Shown here one piece after another: positions 45,001 to 48,114 of a DNA stretch of 48,114 nt. The stretch is from Planctomycetota bacterium. GTDB lineage: Bacteria > Planctomycetota > UBA8108 > UBA1146. Below the pieces are notes generated by a model, which made no database searches, was not told the DNA's origin, and was given only the letters and a program-made list of their open reading frames with translations. Made by a program: the position numbers and the translations under genes. Within the stretch, counting starts at the first letter, position 1. Each line of letters starts with the position of its first letter. The stretch lies in assembly GCA_012960845.1 (NCBI GenBank), contig DUAN01000016.1, forward strand, positions 1 through 48,114, read 5' to 3'.

Positions 45001-45813
45001 ATCGATCGATTTCCTGCGATGAAGGATCATGTGCTCAATGGAAGGGCGGTGATTCCCGCTGCGTTTCTGCTCGAATGGTGTGCACAGGCAGCACTTCACC
45101 GCCATCCGGGTCTCGAACTCCAGGGAGTCGACCAGTTCAAAATTCTCAAAGGTGTCATCCTCGACCCTCGCGAAGAGCAACAGATCACCTGGATGACCGG
45201 CACGCCCGAATCCGCAGCGGATCATCTGCGGGTTCCGGTGGAGATCCGCTCGTCCACTGCGGATCCGCGTCTCCATGCTCGTGCGCAGATCCTGCTCGGG
45301 CCCCGTTCCACCACCCGGTCCCGCCTGATGGCCCCGGAGTACAGTGGAGCGGACGATCCAGGATACGGAACCTCACTCTTCCACGGTCCGCGATTCCAGT
45401 GCATCCAGAAGGTCTCGAAGATCACCCGTTCACAGTTAGCGATTCGATCGGATGGATCCTCGAAGCCATCCACCTGGTTCAACGCTGCCCCTCGTTCCGA
45501 CTGGCTCATCGACCCGCTTCGCATCGATGCCGCATTCCAGGCACTGATCCTGTGGAGTCGATCCCAGCATCAAAAACCGTGTCTCCCTTGTGGAATCGCA
45601 CGACTTCGTTGTCATTCACCGATCGATAGCGGACTCCTCGAGACGAGGATTCACATCGAAACCGTGGTGGGCTCGATGGCCACTGCGCGGGTAGAGGTGC
45701 TCAACCGCACCGGAAGTCCTGCCATCACCATCGAGGGTGCAGAGGTGGTCATCGATGCGTCTCTCGAATCTGCGTTCCAACGGGATCGATTGACGGAAGA
45801 AGCCCACCCTTGA
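39085..45813 (+). CDS. pfaA: PfaA-type polyketide/PUFA synthase, KS-AT-ACP3-KR-DH
   Basis: A 2242-residue multidomain synthase that elongates and processes an acyl chain iteratively. ATG 39085 overlaps the pfaD stop (ATGA). KS (about 12-460) has the triad C213 (DAACASS), H348 (HGTGT) and H388 (IGHTKAAAG). AT (about 590-900) has FPGQGSQ, GHSFGE (S680) and AAFHSP. A low-complexity SIxPQ repeat (1026-1070) precedes three ACPs whose phosphopantetheine serines are S1124, S1232 and S1347, each in GIDSIKRVE. KR (about 1640-1870) has TGGARG and catalytic Y1842 and N1846. The terminal PKS-type DH has HVLNGRAVIP (H1982) and DAAFQ (D2148). All sites are intact. Three ACPs is fewer than the five to six of marine gammaproteobacteria. 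The final product (PUFA or another secondary lipid) cannot be read from sequence. Confidence 0.96.
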   Translation: MSKRPAKSSADPAIAIIGIGCLFPGSQDRQGYWAGIRDGRDMIEEIPDGYWNPDDYHDGDQSSADRTYGRRGGFLTPIPFNPIDFGIAPRDLEATDTSQLLSLVAARQALEDAGYDPRTTFDRSRTSVILGVTGALEMVVPLGARLGHPHWWRALRESGVDEETAAAVVSKISSSYVSWQENSFPGLLGNVVAGRIANRLDLHGTNCVTDAACASSLAALHLASLELRSGRSDMVVTGGVDTFNDIFMYMCFSKTPALSPTGDARPFDGQGDGTILGEGIGIVVLKRLDDAVRDGDRIYARLLSIGTSSDGKGSAIYAPTVDGQQRALQDAYQQASISPSTVGLVEAHGTGTAVGDAIELRALQEIYAREGSDAHRCALGSVKSQIGHTKAAAGAAGLIKAVLALHHKVQPPSIKIRQPLDTLRETGSPFHIEEVARPWVQHPDFPRRAAVSSFGFGGSNFHAVLEENSAGRIETDWNDCALLFSFSASQRNSLLQQLEHALTEIQQLQNSTEIDAVARDSRARFKASDDHRISIVVGRSDDAAARLQSALEAVQQEQDTRWSLPGGIDRDHGPRRGSLAVIFPGQGSQRVDMLRSTACRFPEMIRVIDEAERAFWNQQEDSGLAAKIWPPRDWDDHSSEHDEALRQTDVAQPALGAVSLGLYQILGRFGIEGELFGGHSFGELTALAAAGRLGEVDFHQLANFRGRLMASAGGDDAGSMLAVALPIGELERFVEQNCPHLVIANRNAPQQAVLSGSSPAISDAMRVLDQRGIRHQKLPVAAAFHSPEVASAAIPFEEVLHQARIHPSTAPVFSNSTGRRYPDGEGEARSLLANQITRPVHFLEMIEEMVQCGASTFLEVGPGQVLTGLIQSILADVSPLSSAICIDAQKVDGTDLARAIGRLAVEGHPVDLCAWDPCGPTKVNADGAMVVMIGGANLKPGEVTPTVSSVAVTPPKTRTESVIQTPDAAILPTSIESPVTDALQASSQESLMQAIEAALAMQRTLAEAQRAAEQVLEASLSGTPRSITPQSISPQSISPQSISPQSISPQSISPQSIAPPSIAPPLSAPPSSVPIVEDVEVIVPVAEEDGLTHLIIEVVAEKTGYPSEAIAADLDLEGDLGIDSIKRVEILSALREHRPDLEAIPPEMLGSLRTIDAIVSWYRSSSTTPPAPPPPPPAEVLGTPEVETTPVPVAQNLTLQLSIREVVSDKTGYPLDAIATDLDLEADLGIDSIKRVEIFSALRERRTELPAIPPEQLGALRTIDSIVAWYTASAPAPIKSNVPTTANAPLPADLVVDPPKAALPPTSVEPDDSIRQAIVIVVADKTGYPAEAIGTDLDLEADLGIDSIKRVEILSALREQRPELPAIPPELLGSLRSIDAIVDWYGKDPSATTKNLAASSETSMVTDDGSNVGEPHTPPLTPSPPVNDAPPKVQILEAAAVALPVPRIARATKQHSFAGRSLLVACDSPALGTTLVARLKQSGISALHASLESIESGLPITAGAPLGGLLVVVDSPTDPDQAMAHSFQWLREAGKVLLDQDGSFTPLVAMVQRFDGHFGLGAIDPISCAIDPACAALSGLAKCAAREWTSIDVRSIDLSPEFDDTRQAVDELVIELLEGQGMEVGLTPELRIEIGLESLPTTTPSRTLISKGALVVVTGGARGVTAACVDELARRYQPSLLLLGRTPAPGSEPDWAAAVSDDRLESHLFRNSAEGVTPALIREQALEIRKVRELARHLDELRSLGCEVEYRSLDVRNRKELTRCIDDARASHGPVRGIIHGAGVLADRWICDKSDQQFDLVWTTKVDPARHLLSICKDDELDFISFFSSTTARLGRKGQSDYAAANEVLNRMATIESVRRPNCQVASLGWGPWDGGMVHEGLRSVFHEEGIELIPLAQGARLFIEKMESMGPAQPILLAPLGSIAETMQQITDFGNSPSSAFEEMETTASSTAITAPDENTPMQAGPTLTLSIDRFPAMKDHVLNGRAVIPAAFLLEWCAQAALHRHPGLELQGVDQFKILKGVILDPREEQQITWMTGTPESAADHLRVPVEIRSSTADPRLHARAQILLGPRSTTRSRLMAPEYSGADDPGYGTSLFHGPRFQCIQKVSKITRSQLAIRSDGSSKPSTWFNAAPRSDWLIDPLRIDAAFQALILWSRSQHQKPCLPCGIARLRCHSPIDSGLLETRIHIETVVGSMATARVEVLNRTGSPAITIEGAEVVIDASLESAFQRDRLTEEAHP
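42160..42294 (+). repeat. 15-bp tandem repeat coding for SI(T/S/A)P(Q/P) in the AT-ACP linker
   Basis: Nine in-frame 15-bp units lie inside pfaA. One is TCGATCACACCGCAG, five are perfect TCGATCTCACCGCAG copies (42175-42249), two are TCGATCGCACCGCCG, and the last is degenerate. The encoded proline-serine linker (residues 1026-1070) is probably flexible and separates the acyltransferase part from the ACP array. Perfect copies imply slippage and possible length variation between strains. Confidence 0.93.
42350..43235 (+). repeat. Three tandem ACP-coding modules in pfaA
   Basis: Three acyl-carrier-protein modules of about 85 residues are separated by Pro-rich linkers (one contains a long PPAPPPPPP stretch). 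Attachment serines are encoded at 42454, 42778 and 43123, giving spacings of 324 and 345 bp. Segments such as GACCTGGGTATCGATAGC-type blocks recur with high identity. Tandem ACPs are a hallmark of Pfa synthases. Confidence 0.93.
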
Positions 45814-48114
45814 AGCCGATTGCGGTGATCGGTTTCGGCCTTCGATTTCCGGAGTCCACCGACCCCGGTTCCTTCTGGGACGTGATCCACAGCGGGCGGG
45901 ACACATCCCGCACGGTGCCGAAAGATCGCTGGACCTTGTCGCTGGCGGAGGCTTTCGGCGGCCCAACGATTTCACCAGATCAGGTTCGCTCGGAACGGGG
46001 CTGCTTTGTCGATCCAGCAGTAGGTGACCTGGGAGATCTGGATCCGGAGCTGGCGGAGACGGTCGATCCTTCGGTGCGGTTAGCGGTCATCGCTGGAGTG
46101 GAAGCGGCGAAGTTGTATCGAGACCAGCTCGATCCAGATCGAACCCGTGTCATCCTCGGCCAGCTGTTGTTGCCGACCGAATCCAGTTCCTCGGTGGCGG
46201 AGGCGGTGATCGGCGACACCATCGAAGAGATGGTTCTCGATTCTCGGGGAATCCACTCTCCCGGCCTCGAAGATCGAAGACCACGCGGTGTACCTTGTAG
46301 TCACCCACTCGATCGCCACGGAGCCTCGTTACCCGCAGCGGCTCTTCAGAGAGCGCTGAAAATTCGCGGCGGTGCGATCACTCTCGACGCCGCCTGTGCA
46401 TCTTCTCTCTATGCCCTGTCGATCGCATGTCGCGATCTCTCCGCAGGGCGCTGCGATGCGGCTCTCGCTGGTGGGGTCTCCCGGCCAGATTGCCTCTTCA
46501 CCCAGATGGGCTTCTCGCAACTTCGAGCCCTCTCTCCCGAGGGCCGCTGTCGCCCCCTCGACCATCGTGGGCAAGGCCTGCTGGTCGGAGAAGGTGCCGG
46601 AGTCCTGCTGTTGAAGCGACTCGATGATGCCGTCGCCGAAGGCTGTCCTGTCCTCGGAGTGATCCGAGGAGCGGGCCTCTCCAACGATCGCTCCGGTGGC
46701 TTGCTCGCTCCTTCTGGCGAGGGTCAATTGAGGGCGATGCGTGCCGCCTATCACTCTGCCGGCTGGACCCCTTCTGCAGTCGATTACATCGAGTGCCACG
46801 CCACCGGCACTCCGGTCGGAGACGCCACTGAACTGCGAAGTCTGCTCGAACTGTGGCAAGATGATTCCTGGCAGCCTGGACAGTGTGCGTTGGGATCGGT
46901 CAAGGCATGTATCGGGCACACACTCACCGCGGCGGGTGCCGCAGGAGTGATCAAGGTCTTGCTGGCGATGGATCGAAAATTGATCCCCGGACTCCCCGAT
47001 CATGACTCCCCACCCGAAGGCATCGATCTCGATTCCTCACCCTTCAGGATTCCCCACGGGAGTGAACGATGGTCGAGACGCTCCGGAGCACCACGCCGTG
47101 CAGCGGTCAGTGCTTTTGGCTTCGGTGGCATCAACGCGCACCTGTTGCTGGAGGAAGCCCCCTCGCCACGGCTCACCATTCCTGTCGTCAAGAGTTCCGT
47201 ATCCTCCTCTCCGATGGCACCACCGGCGCCGATCGAAACACACTCCTCTGGGGGACGAATTGCCATCCTGGGATTGGGTGCCATCGCCGGACCTCATCTC
47301 GGGATCGATCAGGTCGCCGCAGCATTGCTCGGCCTTCCCGGCCAACAGATGCCACTTCCGATGCCAGGAGATCTGGGGATTCCCGCCGCCCACTGGGTAA
47401 AGGAGCGTGGACTGGAATTCCACACGGGAGAGAGTTGTGGCAGGCTCAGCGCTTCACCGGTCGATTACAAGATTCCGCCGACTGAGCTGGTCGAGATGCT
47501 GCCTCAGCAACTGGCACTTCTGATGGTCGCCAGGGAGGCTCTTTCGAGCAGTGGGCTCGATTCTCTCGGCGAACGCGGCGGATTATTCGTAGGACTCGGG
47601 ATCGATCCCCGCAGTAGCATCTATCACCTTCGCTGGATGCTCCCCGATCGTGCTCGTCAGTGGCTCGCAGAACTGGGCATCGATGCCGAGACCGAAGATG
47701 TGAGTCGCTGGATCTCGACACTGAAGGATGCGGCGAGTCCCCCACTGGATGCCAATCGTGTGATGGGTGCCCTCGGCAGCATCGCTGCCAGCCGGGTGGC
47801 TCGTGATCTTGACGCGGGCGGACCGTGCCACACCGTCAGCGCCGACCAGATCTCTGGATTCAGAGCCATCGAGCTGGCGGTGAGATCTCTCCAGGATCAG
47901 CAGATCGATGTCGCTCTGGCCGCATCGTCGGATCTGGGTCTCGACATCCTGACTCGATTTCATGATGCCGTCGATTCACAGCCCGCTCGCACCGATGCCG
48001 CTGCGGCGGTTCTGCTCAAAAGACTTGAAGATGTGAAAAGTACCGACGGTCCGATCATCGCCACCATCGATGGAATCGGTGGCGCCTCTGGGGGGGTTCT
48101 TCTTCGACAGGATT
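45810..48114 (+). CDS. pfaC: PfaC-type synthase, 3'-truncated: KS plus chain-length-factor domain
   Basis: The frame is open to the right edge (768 codons visible). The start TTG 45810 forms a TTGA overlap with the pfaA stop, has GGAAGAAG upstream and gives KPIAVIGFGLRFPE, the expected KS N-terminus. KS1 is intact: C196 (DAACASS), H330 (HATGT) and H370 (IGHTLTAAG). A second KS-like domain starts near residue 482 (GRIAILGLGA); where the nucleophile should be it reads TVSADQISG, with Gln680 in place of Cys. This is the Cys-to-Gln change of chain-length factors (KS-beta), so KS-CLF is the N-terminal half of PfaC. The missing part should hold paired DH domains and, if myxobacterial-like, an AT and an acyltransferase (inference). 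Confidence 0.93.
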   Translation, partial: MKPIAVIGFGLRFPESTDPGSFWDVIHSGRDTSRTVPKDRWTLSLAEAFGGPTISPDQVRSERGCFVDPAVGDLGDLDPELAETVDPSVRLAVIAGVEAAKLYRDQLDPDRTRVILGQLLLPTESSSSVAEAVIGDTIEEMVLDSRGIHSPGLEDRRPRGVPCSHPLDRHGASLPAAALQRALKIRGGAITLDAACASSLYALSIACRDLSAGRCDAALAGGVSRPDCLFTQMGFSQLRALSPEGRCRPLDHRGQGLLVGEGAGVLLLKRLDDAVAEGCPVLGVIRGAGLSNDRSGGLLAPSGEGQLRAMRAAYHSAGWTPSAVDYIECHATGTPVGDATELRSLLELWQDDSWQPGQCALGSVKACIGHTLTAAGAAGVIKVLLAMDRKLIPGLPDHDSPPEGIDLDSSPFRIPHGSERWSRRSGAPRRAAVSAFGFGGINAHLLLEEAPSPRLTIPVVKSSVSSSPMAPPAPIETHSSGGRIAILGLGAIAGPHLGIDQVAAALLGLPGQQMPLPMPGDLGIPAAHWVKERGLEFHTGESCGRLSASPVDYKIPPTELVEMLPQQLALLMVAREALSSSGLDSLGERGGLFVGLGIDPRSSIYHLRWMLPDRARQWLAELGIDAETEDVSRWISTLKDAASPPLDANRVMGALGSIAASRVARDLDAGGPCHTVSADQISGFRAIELAVRSLQDQQIDVALAASSDLGLDILTRFHDAVDSQPARTDAAAAVLLKRLEDVKSTDGPIIATIDGIGGASGGVLLRQD

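Overview
The window looks like chromosomal DNA of a Gram-negative, outer-membrane-bearing bacterium, most likely a planctomycete or a relative. The G+C content looks to be around 60% by eye. The evidence is the set of very large secreted proteins built from PKD, FnIII-like and carboxypeptidase-regulatory repeats, three of which end in a double dockerin-like (EF-hand-like) module with a DPTxDxLGC tail of a kind I associate with Planctomycetota. Lipoproteins, an AlgE-like outer-membrane barrel and a PfaD-PfaA-PfaC type lipid synthase fit this. The assignment rests on recognition, not on a search. I saw no rRNA, tRNA, insertion sequence or CRISPR array.

Region 1 (1-7.1 kb): a truncated membrane vWA-domain protein, a secreted endonuclease I with FnIII and lamin-tail domains (convergent with the first gene and overlapping it by 77 bp), and a secreted protein of six carboxypeptidase-regulatory repeats. 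An 18-bp tandem repeat follows. Region 2 (7.1-17.5 kb, minus strand): a tightly coupled three-gene operon for a YVTN-type beta-propeller protein, a cytochrome c fused to a branched-chain-amino-acid-type binding protein, and a SurA-like chaperone fused to a DsbA-like thioredoxin domain. It lies downstream of a 1757-residue secreted subtilisin with seven Cys-flanked FnIII-like modules and four PKD domains.

Region 3 (17.9-24.5 kb, plus strand): an operon of a beta-propeller lipoprotein, a beta-helix lipoprotein, a HAMP sensor histidine kinase and an NtrC-type response regulator carrying the GAFTGA motif, so sigma-54 dependent. Directly downstream are a 10-bp inverted repeat (24620-24654) and a near-consensus -24/-12 sigma-54 promoter (24754-24769). 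These open region 4 (24.8-37.2 kb): a chain of mostly overlapping genes for three glycosyltransferases, an ABC exporter, two aminoglycoside-phosphotransferase-like kinases, an AlgE-like outer-membrane barrel and a second beta-helix lipoprotein that is a paralogue of the one in the regulatory operon.

Region 5 (37.4 kb to the end): pfaD, pfaA (KS-AT-ACP3-KR-DH) and the start of pfaC (KS plus a chain-length-factor domain with Cys replaced by Gln), the gene order known for myxobacterial PUFA synthases. My leading hypothesis is that regions 3-5 form one regulated locus. The two-component system would switch on glycosyl transfer, inner-membrane export and outer-membrane passage of a glycoconjugate, possibly a glycosylated secondary lipid whose acyl chain is made by the Pfa proteins. 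The regulatory link rests on visible DNA motifs; the product is inference.
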